A DNA stretch of 64,000 nt from Nipponacmea schrenckii (taxonomy: Eukaryota; Mollusca; Gastropoda; Lottiidae), in contig JAUJPP010000011.1 in assembly GCA_030562195.1 (NCBI GenBank), positions 1,240,001 to 1,304,000 of the forward strand. The letters run 5' to 3'. The position numbers were made by a program, and so were the translations under genes. Under the pieces are notes generated by a model. The model worked only from the letters and a program-made list of their open reading frames with translations, searched no databases and was not told the origin of the DNA. This document shows, in pieces, positions 1-9,331 of the stretch; the stretch's first letter is position 1, and each line of letters opens with the position of its first letter.

Positions 1-1284
1 TTGCTTTTTTTTCAACTTCTACAGTTTTATTCTCATCCACCTGAAAACTTACAGGTAGATAGACATTGTTAATGCGATCTTAAATAATTTTTCAAATTTT
101 CGACATCACTTCCGGTTTTGAAGTTATTCTCTTGTAAATTTTAAAAACCTAACTTCCGGAATTCTTAAGATATTTCAAAAATTCGTTTTGCAACATGCTA
201 CAAATAGTCATACAAAAAAACGAAGATGAAAAAATCCAGACCGGAAGCAAACGATAAGCCGCCATATTGAAATGTTAAACTTTTGTAAAATTAAAAATGG
301 GGCCTCAGGTGATAAAGCGATTTTCATTATTTTTTCATATCTTGTGACTAGAGTCGATTGCGCAACTTTATTTGCGAGCCGATTTTTTAATTTTGATTTT
401 GATGTTCTTTTATTTCCATTTTAATTTTTTGGTAATGACCAAAATTTCAAAGGCCCGTATTTCGTGACCTTGACCTTTGGTGACCTTGTGACCTGAACAT
501 GAGTTATTGCCCTTGATGATATCTATTCAATGATATATTCATATGTGTTGTCCGATATCTACTTCCGGTTTTATAACCGATTGAAATTTGTGATTTTTAC
601 TTTTAAAGAGCTCTGTCACGTGAATTAATTTATAAATAACAAAAATTCATATTGAATCTTATTACAGTTTATCTGCTCTTTGTAATGATATATAAAACCA
701 CATATTTCCATCAAAAATGCGCTTTTTAGTATTTGAGAATTTTGTATTTCTTCTCTACTAACTGTGCGTAATTTTCTTTAAATCGAAATGGGGCCTCTGG
801 AGATACTACGATTCGCGTAATTTTGATGTCTATAGAATGTAATATCGATTTCTGAATCATATTTGGAAACCGATTTTTGAATTTTGATTTTGATTTTGAT
901 ATTTACCTGATAGTAATATATAAAAACTTCGAATGGTCGTATATTGTTACCTTGAAATTTGGTGACCTTGTAAGCAGCACAAATGTGATAGCTCTCGAAA
1001 AGATCTATCCATTGATATATTATATTTTGATGTACGATGTATACTTTCCGTTTTATCACCTTTTGAAAATTGCGAATTTCATTGTTAAAAACTGTTTGTT
1101 GAATTATGCGTTTGGGCGATCTACATGACACGAGTTTCAGCGAACAAATTATGCTTTAAAAAAAACCGACTTATACTCTGTAAAATAACGTTAGTGTTCT
1201 ATAGATACTTTGTGGGGTAGTTTTAAAGCGTATAACAAAACTGCTACGCACTGCGTCAGAACCTCGCGAAGCCTGGGGATCTAG
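1..1284 (+). mobile_element. A1: family A unit, 5' part outside window
   Basis: This is the 3' four fifths of a family A unit. Its first bases match position 8050 onward of A2. It ends in the family A terminus: ACGCACTGC, a weak hairpin around CCTCGCGAAGCCTGGGG, then CTAG at 1281-1284 followed by TT. Open frames of 117 aa (minus) and 83 aa (plus) over 778-1131 recur in other A copies only because the copies are similar, and are not taken as genes. Element type is inferred from the terminus. Confidence 0.65.
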
Positions 1285-1369
1285 TTTTTTTTTTTTTTTG
1301 CAGTGCGTTCATTCGAACGCACTGCTTTGTTTTCGAAATGTTTTTTTTTTTTTTTTTTTTTTTTTTTTT
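1285..1369 (+). repeat. 5' hairpin cassette with two T-runs
   Basis: Fifteen T follow the CTAG of A1. A perfect hairpin lies at 1300-1325, with arms GCAGTGCGTTC and GAACGCACTGC. It is followed by TTTGTTTTCGAAATG and a 29-T run. The same cassette precedes many B and A bodies. Its left arm is the reverse complement of the GAACGCACTGC that lies just upstream of the 3' hairpin in B units. Confidence 0.8.
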
Positions 1370-2934
1370 CGAATTCTTCCCAGAGCGCCCAGCCAAAACT
1401 ACATATGCTATGAATTCACTCTTTCGATTTTCTTGTCGTACTCGTGAAAGTAATGTTAATGAATGTAATTTGATGCATTTTTTGTAAACAGGAAATGACG
1501 TAGCGCATTCCAAAGTTTTTCTTTGTTTTTCAATTTGCGGCCTTATTTTTGATCCAATGTTGATCGTTCTTTTTTAGATAACTACATTGAACTTAGTTCT
1601 AAAAGATAGGGAATTGAGAATGAAACATTTCCCAACTTTGTCGCTGACTTTTTGAATTTTGAATTTTTAGCATTTTTTTACTTCTACAGTTTTCTTTCGA
1701 TCGACTTGAAAACTTACAGATATATAGACATTTTGATTGCAAACTATAATTAATTTTCAAAATTTCGATATCACTTCCGGTTTTGAAGTTATTTGCTTTT
1801 AAAGTTGAATTTTGCACTTCCGGAATATTGAAGATATTGAAAAAATTTCTTTTGCAATTAGCTACAATTGTCTATTAAATGATGCTAAATTAAAAAAATC
1901 CGAACCGGAAGTAACGGATCAGCCGCCATCTTGATATGACTAATTTTTGTAAAACTCAAAATGGGGCCTTAGGGTTAAATCTAATTTGCATAATTTAAGA
2001 TTTTCTAAAACATTCAACGATTGCGCAAAAAAGTATGGGAAGGGATTTTTGAATTTCGCTTTTGCATTTTTGCAACATCCGGTTGAATTTTTTCGAAGTT
2101 TAGGGGCTTATTTCTCGTGACCTTGACCTTTGATGAACGTGACCTTTAGAAGGTCAAACGTCATTGACTATCAGTTGATACTTTGACCTCCGACGTCTAC
2201 TTCCGGTTTTATAACTCCCCGAAAACAGCAAAATTTGCAACTTTGGACTGCTCTAGAGCGTAACCTAATTAATTTAGAGTGTTAATTTTTTTAGATTCTT
2301 AAAGTGCTTTTTGCCCTCTTTCCAACGAAGTATAACAAAAGTTTATAAAATGGAAATTGAATTTTTTTGATTTTTGAAAATTGAAGTACATTTTGCCGTG
2401 TTTACGTTTTTGGAAATGTATGTGTGTATATCTCGTGATCTATTAGATGTACAACCTTCAAATTTGTAACGTGAATATACATTTTGAATGTGATTTGATT
2501 TACATAAAAAAAATGAGATGGGCGTGGCACATCCGGGTAAAATTCCGGTTTACCATTTATATGGGTCAGCGACTTACGGCTGCAATAAATAACGTATTTC
2601 AAAAAAGTACCTTGCACGCAGATACTTCATTGTTTTGGCCAGTAGATCCCTAAAAATCGGATGCTGCGGCATGTTGGTTGCAATTTGCAACATTAGCAAA
2701 ACGTATCAGTAATATTTCGAGTTGGGGGGCTTATTTCTCGTGACCTTGACCTTTACAAGGTCATAGGTCATTGAATTTGACTATCAGTTGACATTTTACC
2801 TCCGACGTCTACTTCCGGTTTTATATCTGCCCGAAAACAGCAAAATTCACAACTTAGAGCGTGACCTAATTTAGAGAGTTATTTTTTCAGATTCTTAAGG
2901 CGCTTTTTGTCCACTTTCCAGCGATGTATAACAA

Positions 2935-3249
2935 GTCCGCTCCGCTCCGAGCTACCGGATATCTGTAAGCTCATATACTACTATTTGCCCACCCGCCCCC
3001 CCCCTTTTAAATAACCAAAAAATGTCTTTAATAAACATTCACTCCCCTACAACTTATTTCGGATCAGAAGACATTCAAAAATCTCTAACTAAACTTCCCG
3101 GTTTCCCATGGGCTAAATATAAAGGTGAGAAACATCTTCCAGGTCATAATTACACTGGTCCAGGAACAAGGTTAGATTTACGATTGGATGATGGTTGTTT
3201 AAAAGGTGAGGGTGGGTGGGCAAATAGTTGTATATAGCTCATATACTAC
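2935..3249. mobile_element. Small TIR insert with PLA2-like coding fragment
   Basis: Compared with the uninterrupted C1 copy near 18645, 315 bp are inserted here between direct repeats TATAACAA (2927-2934 and 3250-3257). Inside, 2973-2994 and 3214-3235 are 22-bp inverted repeats with one mismatch (core ACTATTTGCCCACCC). A second 14-bp direct repeat AGCTCATATACTAC (2968-2981, 3236-3249) brackets that inverted-repeat core. This could be a small TIR element with an ambiguous target duplication, or two nested events. The superfamily is not determined. Confidence 0.5.
3022..3237 (+). pseudogene. Phospholipase A2-like domain fragment
   Basis: This 71-codon frame fills most of the TIR insert. Residues 36-52 read EKHLPGHNYTGPGTRLD, which resembles the calcium-binding-loop half (Y-x-G-P-G-T) of the PLA2-like domains of parvovirus VP1-type capsid proteins and of some large DNA transposons and Polinton/adintovirus-like elements. 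The following catalytic HDxxY half is absent; the frame runs into the right inverted repeat and stops. It is therefore a fragment with no expected enzyme activity. The start ATG at 3022 is simply the first in frame. Identification rests on this one motif and needs a profile search. Confidence 0.4.
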
Positions 3250-3317
3250 TATAACAAAAGTTTTTAAAATAAATATTTAATTTTTGCACTTTTAAAAGTA
3301 CATTTTGTTTTTTTGAA

Positions 3318-5783
3318 ATGTATTTGCGTATATCTCGTGATCTATTAGCTTCACAAGCTTCAAATTTGTACCGTGTTGGGTTGCAAAAAGAGATAAAACT
3401 AGGTCATGGGACACACCAAGCGAAAAATAAGCAAATTTGGTTTAATGCCGAATGTCGCGAATTTAAGCAAAGATATATTACATTTAAGAGAAAAATTAAA
3501 AAAACTAATAGTGATACTTTGAAAAATGAATTTAGACTACTCCAAAAAAAGTACAAAAATCTCCTTAAGAAAACTAAACGCAATTATTACAACGATCTCC
3601 ATTTGAAATTGAAATACCTGAAACGGAATGACCCTAAAGAATATTGGGGCATCTTGAATAATGCCTCTAAGCAGCACCAAAAGACAACTTCCGTCCCAAT
3701 TGAACAATTTGAATCCCATTTCCAAAATCTAAGTCAAAATTCTAATGCTTCTGATCGGGATCCCATAGATCCACGGACAATCAATCATTCAATAAACGAA
3801 TATATTAATGAGGCATTTACCCAGTCAGAAGTTGAGAAGGCAATAGCAAAACTGAAAAACAATAAGGCATGTGGTATTGATAATTTACTGAATGAATATA
3901 TAAAGAATAGTCCTACGGGAATTGTAAAATTGTTAGTTAAGTTATTCAATATTATATTAGAAACTGGTATTGTCCCTGGGGACTGGTGCATAGGCATCAT
4001 AAAACCTATATATAAAAATAAAGGCAGTATCAATGATGTAGATAATTATAGGGGCATAACTTTGTTAAGTTGCCTAGGTAAATTATTTACAGCCTGTATC
4101 AATACTAGACTGACAAATTATGTAGAATCTGTCGGATTGCTCGAACAAAATCAAGCAGGCTTCCGAGAAGGTTTTTCAACTCTCGACCATATTTTCACAT
4201 TGAATTCATTGATTGAGTTATATCTTAGTCATAGGAAAAGAATCTATTGCGCTTTTTTAGACTATAGAAAATGCTTTGATCTATTAGATAGAGCAGCGAT
4301 TTTCTCAAAACTAATTGCTAATGGAATTAATGGCAAAATTATTAATGTGGTTTATAATTTATACTTAAGTGCAAAATCATGTGTACGACATAACAATGTC
4401 CTCTCAAATTTCTTTAATTGTGAAATGGGGGTTCGACAAGGAGAAAACCTATCTCCATTACTATTTGCTATCTTCATGAATGATTTCGAAAGTCATATAA
4501 GCAAAAACTATCGTGGATTGGACCTATTATCATCTGAAATAAAAAATTACTTAAGTGATGATGATATTGAGATATTCCTTAGGTTATACGCTCTGCTTTA
4601 CGCGGACGATACTATAGTATTAGCTGAAAATGAAACTGACTTGCAAATAGCACTTGATGCTGTTACAGAATACTGTTATTATTGGAAATTATCTATTAAC
4701 GTATCCAAATCCAAGGTAGTTATTTTCTCTCGTGGTAAAGTAAGACGCTATCCTGATTTCAAACTATGTGACGATAAGCTTGATGTTATAAGTGAATATG
4801 TGTATTTAGGGGTAACCTTTAGCTATAATGGATGTTTTAATAAAGCTATAAATAAGCAAATTGTACAAGCAAAAAGGGCTCTACATGGTCTGAATGCCAA
4901 GTCCAAGAACCTTAATCTTCCATTAGAAACCCAGTTGGAACTCTTCGATAAGACGATAGTGCCTATCCTCCTTTATGGTAGTGAGGTATGGGGATTTGCT
5001 AATAGCTTGCCGCTAGAAATATTTTTCCGAAATTTTCTGAGAAATCGCTTAGGACTAAAGTCTAGAGTTGCAAACTGCATGCTTTATGGGGAAACCGGTA
5101 AATATCCACTTATAATGCAAATCGAACTGAAAATGGTAATGTTTTGGCTAAGAATCCTCCAAGGCAAAGCTAGTAAATTCTCTCACACTATTATGTTATT
5201 ATTGAAAGAATTACATGATCGTGATATTTTTAAGTCAAATTGGATAAGTAAGATAAAATCAATTTTTGATAATTGTGGAATGTCAGATATCTGGAATAGT
5301 TATTGTTCAATAAACACAAATTGGCTGAAGGGTGCTGTAAAATTAAGACTTCAAGATATTTATAAACAGTCGTGGCATGATTCCCTTTTTACAAACAGTT
5401 TATGTATTAATTATAGAATTATAAAGCTAAATCATTGTTTAGAGACATATTTAACGAATTACAGCTTTAAGGATAGAAACATTTTATGTAAGTTCAGGTG
5501 TGGTGATCATAATCTACCGTATATTAAGAACAAATTTGTAGGTGAATCAGATCGGTCTAATTATTTTTGCGAGATATGTCAATCTAGCGATAGACCAGAT
5601 GAGTTCCATTATTTACTTGTTTGCCCCTTTTTCACACCGTTACGAATAATGTACTTAAAACGATATTTTTTTACAAATCCAAATATATTAAAGATGCATC
5701 AGCTTTTCTGCTCAAAAAACCATATTAAGTTAATATTATTTGTACAAGAAATCTTACGTTATTTCCAAGATAAACTTGTGTAG
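3318..5783 (+). CDS. LINE reverse transcriptase ORF, partial, chimeric start
   Basis: The 821-codon open frame encodes a non-LTR reverse transcriptase. Visible motifs: WFNAECREFK (41-50), NYRGITLL (243-250), motif A AFLDYRKCFD with Asp315, motif B GVRQGENLSP (371-380), and the catalytic YADD (428-431) followed by LSINVSKSK. A C-terminal C-x2-C-x9-H-x4-C cluster (Cys751, Cys754, His764, Cys769) resembles a zinc knuckle. RT catalytic residues are intact and there is no frameshift, so insertion is fairly recent. The first roughly 19 codons, including the ATG, come from the flanking C repeat; LINE-derived sequence starts at 3376. There is no endonuclease domain, so it cannot be autonomous. Expression of the chimeric frame is not implied. 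Confidence 0.9.
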   Translation: MYLRISRDLLASQASNLYRVGLQKEIKLGHGTHQAKNKQIWFNAECREFKQRYITFKRKIKKTNSDTLKNEFRLLQKKYKNLLKKTKRNYYNDLHLKLKYLKRNDPKEYWGILNNASKQHQKTTSVPIEQFESHFQNLSQNSNASDRDPIDPRTINHSINEYINEAFTQSEVEKAIAKLKNNKACGIDNLLNEYIKNSPTGIVKLLVKLFNIILETGIVPGDWCIGIIKPIYKNKGSINDVDNYRGITLLSCLGKLFTACINTRLTNYVESVGLLEQNQAGFREGFSTLDHIFTLNSLIELYLSHRKRIYCAFLDYRKCFDLLDRAAIFSKLIANGINGKIINVVYNLYLSAKSCVRHNNVLSNFFNCEMGVRQGENLSPLLFAIFMNDFESHISKNYRGLDLLSSEIKNYLSDDDIEIFLRLYALLYADDTIVLAENETDLQIALDAVTEYCYYWKLSINVSKSKVVIFSRGKVRRYPDFKLCDDKLDVISEYVYLGVTFSYNGCFNKAINKQIVQAKRALHGLNAKSKNLNLPLETQLELFDKTIVPILLYGSEVWGFANSLPLEIFFRNFLRNRLGLKSRVANCMLYGETGKYPLIMQIELKMVMFWLRILQGKASKFSHTIMLLLKELHDRDIFKSNWISKIKSIFDNCGMSDIWNSYCSINTNWLKGAVKLRLQDIYKQSWHDSLFTNSLCINYRIIKLNHCLETYLTNYSFKDRNILCKFRCGDHNLPYIKNKFVGESDRSNYFCEICQSSDRPDEFHYLLVCPFFTPLRIMYLKRYFFTNPNILKMHQLFCSKNHIKLILFVQEILRYFQDKLV
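3369..3375 (+). repeat. LINE target-site duplication, left copy
   Basis: TACCGTG immediately before the LINE. The same heptamer follows the ATT tail at 5897-5903, and a single copy is present in the empty site of C1 (around 18768). Confidence 0.75.
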
Positions 5784-5896
5784 TATTGTAGATATAAACC
5801 TGTTGTCATCTATTTATGATATTATATTGTGATTGTGTACTCTATTGGACCCTTCCGAGGGGTCGTAAATGAGAATAAAACTATTACTATTATTAT
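3376..5896 (+). mobile_element. 5'-truncated LINE retrotransposon
   Basis: About 2.5 kb are inserted into a C-type body. The flanking C sequence GTACCGTG|AATGTACATTT is continuous in C1 and is split here. TACCGTG occurs at both edges (3369-3375 and 5897-5903), a 7-bp target-site duplication. The element retains the RT region of its ORF, a 113-bp 3' UTR with a short GACCC...GGGTC stem near 5850, and an (ATT)n tail at about 5880-5896. ORF1 and the endonuclease domain are missing, which is typical 5' truncation. The ATT-type tail hints at an I/Nimb-like clade, but the clade is unresolved. Confidence 0.85.
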
Positions 5897-5903
5897 TACC
5901 GTG
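5897..5903 (+). repeat. LINE target-site duplication, right copy
   Basis: TACCGTG directly after the (ATT)n tail. The C-type sequence then resumes with AATGTACATTTCAAATG. Confidence 0.75.
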
Positions 5904-6167
5904 AATGTACATTTCAAATGTGATTAGATTTACGGCAAAAAAAATGAGATGGGCGTGGCACATCCGGGTAAACTTCCAATTTTTCATTTTCGGTCAGCGA
6001 TCTACGTCTGTAGGAAATAATGTTTTTCAAAAAAGTACTTTGCACACGGATACCTCGTTGCTTTGGCCAGTTTCTCCCAAAAAATCAGATGTTTCGGCTT
6101 GTTTGTTGGAATTTTGCAACGTTAGCAAAGTCCCACTCTGTGCCACGTGTGGCTTTTTTTTTAAATA

Positions 6168-6202
6168 TTTTCTGATATTGAAAGAAGAAAAATATCAGAA
6201 AA
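6168..6202. repeat. 12-bp perfect inverted repeat
   Basis: TTTTCTGATATT (6168-6179) and AATATCAGAAAA (6191-6202) form a perfect 12-bp stem with an 11-nt loop, just after the truncated C terminus. It could be the end of an unidentified element. No function is assigned. Confidence 0.7.
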
Positions 6203-6922
6203 GGTAAAGAAACGCAATTGTGATCTAATTTTAATTGTAATGGCAATGCATGTGTTTAATTGAAGAAAAAAACAATATCACTATGTAAGCTTGTATGGAT
6301 GGATCCTTGTTTAACTACAAGTGGCAAGTCAGATGCATATTCAGGATGAGAACATTATAATTAGAATTTGAAGGACAAGAACATGATAATTAGAAATTAA
6401 TACTTCATATTCAAATTTTTATTGATTAACAATATAAACCTTTCATGTAGGCCCCTAAATATCATTTTGAAGCTCTCGTTTACATGATTTTAATGGTGCC
6501 AAATCCAAATATATTTAACCAAACAGTTAACAATTAAAAACAATTCAGAATTTTCAACAAAAATAACAATATAAAAAGAAAACATAAAACAATTCAGAAT
6601 TTTTTTAAAGTCCTAACTCCCAACCCTAGTTAGGGCTTTGGTTAGGGCTAGCAAATTATCTCCCTTTGACTACAAACTGTATTCAGATGTCATCTGACGA
6701 AATTTCCAACTTTTTACGCATGAAAAGGATCAAATATTTTTGAAAATTTTTCAATTCAACCTCCAAAACCAATTGATCAATGTTAACAATGAGGGAGTAG
6801 ACTATACGTTACTAGGGCCTATATAAGCCCATCTCAGTAGGCCTATCTAGCCAAATTGTGTTCTGAATTGAATTTTTTTTTATGACAGATATTCAAAATA
6901 TGATTCTCAATGTCATGCCATT

Positions 6923-7243
6923 TTAAAAAGAATTCTTTTGGGTCCATAGAAATTTGGTAAAATTACTTAAGCCTGTCATATAACGAAGTTTTTTCTCATC
7001 CGCTTGGATAACCTTGGAAGAAAATTCATAACTCGAAAGTTTTTTATGTAACTCATTATTTCCAGATTTCAGTTTGAGATAACGTGTCATTCTCTGCCGA
7101 AATTTCCTCATATTTCTTCGTGTTAAGCGGTTGACTGTGGTGTACATTTCCTAACTATAAAATCTTCATTATCTACAGCATATACAATGGAATCATCATC
7201 ATCTTCTTCAATTCTTTTTGTTAACCTACTTGATCTGCGGTAT
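6923..7243 (-). pseudogene. DDE-type transposase-like fragment, broken
   Basis: On the minus strand, 7147-6923 encodes 74 residues: a basic helix-like segment (RRNMRKFRQRMTRYLKLK), then KVIQADEKKLRYMTGLSNF. The pattern 'D-K-x-L-x-x-x-T-G-L-x-x-F' resembles the region before the catalytic domain of DDE_Tnp_4-type (Harbinger/ISL2EU-like, often THAP-linked) transposases. Upstream, 7243-7148 is open in another frame (YRRSSRLTKRIEEDDDDS, then IVYAVDNEDF) and is preceded by TTTTTTTTCAG at 7254-7244, a plausible splice acceptor. Joining the two would need a frameshift near 7146. The catalytic domain is missing. Identification is from motif shape only. Confidence 0.4.
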
Positions 7244-7449
7244 CTGAAAAAAAATTATAATTAAGTTTATTGATAGCAAAATGTGATTTTTAGAACAAGG
7301 AAACTAATTTTTAATCCCAAATTTATTTACTGAATCCAGCCAATCCAAGGATTACCCCTGAATAGATACAAAACCGATAGTGCCCATATCCAGCATAATT
7401 GCGTGGCAAATAAAATTTGTCCACGCTTTGTTTTTTTTTGGTTTTTTTT

Positions 7450-7557
7450 GGGAAGCTCGCCAAAAAAGCAGATCCTAAGGGATGTGTATATCAAGTTTTC
7501 TGTTCCTGTGGGGAATCCTATATTGGTGAGACCAAAAGACCACTACAAAAACGAATT
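7450..7557 (+). pseudogene. GIY-YIG nuclease fragment, Penelope-like
   Basis: An in-frame segment of about 36 residues contains GCVYQVFCSCGESYIGETKR followed by PLQKR. It has the GIY half (GCVY), the YIG half (YIG) and the CxC spacing seen in the C-terminal GIY-YIG endonuclease of Penelope-like retroelements (pattern GVVYxIxCxxC...YIGxTxRxLxxR). The frame then passes directly into a copy of the transposase-like fragment in antisense, so the domain is cut off before the usual E-H. No reverse transcriptase lies upstream. It is a decayed fragment, inferred to come from a Penelope-like element. Confidence 0.65.
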
Positions 7558-7648
7558 ATTTTCAGATTTCAGTTTGAGATAACGTGTCATTCTCTGCCAA
7601 AATTTCCTCATATTTCTTTGTCTTAAGTGGTTGACTGTGGTGTACATT
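7556..7648 (-). pseudogene. Second copy of transposase-like fragment
   Basis: About 93 bp duplicate 7060-7149 with a handful of substitutions. The minus-strand reading MYTTVNHLRQRNMRKFWQRM matches the first copy. It is joined on its downstream side to the GIY-YIG fragment and on the other to a T-rich junction. Confidence 0.6.
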
Positions 7649-7657
7649 TTTTTTTTG

Positions 7658-7751
7658 TGTTTGTTTTCGGTTTGTCTTTTTTTTTTTTTGCAGTGCGTTC
7701 TTCGAACGCACTGCTTTGTTTTCGAAATGTTTTTTTTTTTTTTTTTTTTTT
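7658..7751 (+). repeat. 5' hairpin cassette before A2
   Basis: Starts with GTTTGTTTTCGGTTTGTC, the tail of a GTGGGACTTTGC-type cassette whose hairpin has been lost. A T-run follows, then a perfect hairpin at 7690-7714 (arms GCAGTGCGTTC/GAACGCACTGC), TTTGTTTTCGAAATG and 22 T. Confidence 0.75.
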
Positions 7752-9331
7752 CGAATTTCACATTCGATTATTCTCTAAGAAGGCGACATGCCACAAACTA
7801 CCTGTTGCTGTCTGCTATTCAAACTGCGTGACTTGTATTTGTTAAATGCAAAATGACGCCATTGAGGTCAACCGGAAACGAGCTGTGGGCAATAGCGCTA
7901 TTTTGGGTTTTTGCTGTTTATTTTCTCTATTTTTCAACTGATTTTGACAGAACTTCTTTTGTTAGCTACTTTAAACTGCTAGCTACTTAACTGCAGTTTT
8001 AAACTGCTAATTTCATTACTTTTGTAGCTGACTTTTTTATTTTTAATTTTTGCTTTTTTTCAACTTCTACAGTTTTATTCTCATCCACCTGAAAACTTAC
8101 AGGTAGATAAACATTGTTAATGCGATCTTAAATAATTTTTCAAATTTTCGACATCACTTCCGGTTTTGAAGTTATTCTCTTGTAAATTTTAAAAACCTAA
8201 CTTCCGGAATTCTTAAGATATTTCAAAAATTCGTTTTGCAACATGCTACAAATAGTCATACAAAAAAACGAAGATGAAAAAATTCAGACCGGAAGCAAAC
8301 GATAAGCCGCCATATTGAAATGTTAAACTTTTGTAAAATTAAAAATGGGGCCTCAGGTGATAAAGCGATTTCATTATTTTTTCATATCTTGTGACTAGAG
8401 TCGATTGCGCAACTTTATTTGGGAGCCGATTTTTTAATTTTGATTTTGATGTTCTTTTATTTCCATTTTAATTTTTTGGTAATGACCAAAATTTCAAAGG
8501 CCCGTATTTCGTGACCTTGACCTTTGGTGACCTTGTGACCTGAACATGAGTTATTGCCCTTGATGATATCTATTCAATGATATATTCATATGTGTTGTCC
8601 GATGTCTACTTCCGGTTTTATAACCGATTGAAATTTGTGATTTTTATTTTTAAAGAGCTCTGTCACGTGAACTAATTTATAATAACAAAAATTCATATTG
8701 AATCTTATTACAGTTTATCTGCTCTTTGTAATGATATATAAAACCACATATTTCCATCAAAAATGCGCTTTTTAGTATTTGAGAATTTTGTATTTCTTCT
8801 CTACTAACTGTGCGTAATTTTCTTTAAATCGAAATGGGGCCTCTGGAGATACTACGATTCGCGTAATTTTGATGTCTATAGAATGTAACATCGATTTCTG
8901 AATCATATTTGGAAACCGATTTTTGAATTTTGATTTTGATTTTGATATTTACCTGATAGTAATATATAAAAAACTTCGAATGTTCGTATATTGTTACCTT
9001 GAAATTTGGTGACCTTGTAAGCAGCACAAATGTGATAGCTCTCGAAAAGATCTATCCATTGATATATTATATTTTGATGTACGATGTATACTTTCCGTTT
9101 TATCACCTTTTGAAAATTGCGAATTTCATTGTTAAAAACTGTTTGTTGAATTATGCGTTTGGGCGATCTACATGACACGAGTTTCAGCGAACCAATTATG
9201 CTTTAAAAAAAAACGACTTATACTCTGTAAAATAACGTTAGTGTTCTATAGATACTTTGTGGGGTAGTTTTAAAGCGTATAACAAAACTGCTACGCACTG
9301 CGTCAGAACCTCGCGAAGCCTGGGGATCTAG
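7752..9331 (+). mobile_element. A2: family A unit, complete body
   Basis: Reference copy of family A (1,580 bp), from CGAATTTCACATTCG to CTAG at 9328-9331. In order: a 5' leader with an AACCGGAAACGAGC site; CACTTCCGG at 8155; ACCGGAAG at 8288; GCCGCCAT at 8306; then two diverged paragraphs (about 8345-8680 and 8835-9180). Each paragraph runs from a GGGGCCTC block through (GATTTT)n and a 'gtgacc' block to a TTTCCGTTTTAT/TTCCGGTTTTAT block. TGACCTTGACC is at 8512-8522 and CACGTG at 8664-8669. The 3' end has ACGCACTGC, 9 of 11 bases of the B inverted-repeat arm, a weak CCTC/GGGG stem and CTAG. Non-coding; the Helentron-like assignment rests on the termini. Confidence 0.7.

Larger units (their letters stand above)
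1370..6153 (+). mobile_element. B/C chimeric unit carrying two insertions
   Basis: The unit starts as family B (CGAATTCTTCCCAGAGCGCC at 1370). From about 2045-2075, within GATTTTTGAATTTCGCTTTTGC shared by both families, it changes to family C sequence (TTTTTGCAAC followed by the GCTTATTTCTCGTGACC block). Its 3' end is the C terminus: GCAAAGTCCCAC at 6125-6136 and hairpin GCCACGTGTGGC at 6142-6153. The CTAG is missing and is replaced by TTTTTTTTT. The body is interrupted by a TIR insert (2935-3249) and a LINE (3376-5896). Confidence 0.65.
6154..7657. other. Non-array block between C-type end and A2
   Basis: About 1.5 kb without the A-D paragraph motifs. It begins with a T-run that replaces the expected CTAG. 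It contains a 12-bp inverted repeat, AT-rich unassigned sequence (6203-6922), a transposase-like fragment, a Penelope-like GIY-YIG fragment and a second copy of part of the transposase fragment. TTAGGG occurs twice near 6625-6650 without forming a telomeric array. The block reads as a patchwork of old transposon pieces. Confidence 0.6.

Noticed and set aside
778..1131. Recurring open frames in A units (117 aa minus, 83 aa plus), seen also near 10393, 16437 and 52872
   Set aside because: They appear because copies are near-identical. Diverged copies (A5, A9, A10) break or shift them, they overlap on both strands, and no domain is visible.
1285..1369. Reading the units on the minus strand as poly-A-tailed SINEs
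   Set aside because: The A-runs would be followed by hairpin cassettes and AACTAG. No tRNA-like A/B boxes or target duplications were seen, and the + strand hairpin-CTAG design explains the ends better.
1256..1513. Open frames with long Lys or Phe runs across T-runs
   Set aside because: These are translations of poly-T/poly-A at unit junctions.
5905..6207. 100-aa frame downstream of the LINE
   Set aside because: It is C-family repeat sequence (compare 18180-18260 and 18815-19010), with no domain and not conserved as a frame among copies.
6620..6655. Telomere-like TTAGGG repeats
   Set aside because: Only two imperfectly spaced copies occur, inside CCCTAGTTAGGG and GGTTAGGGC; there is no tandem array.
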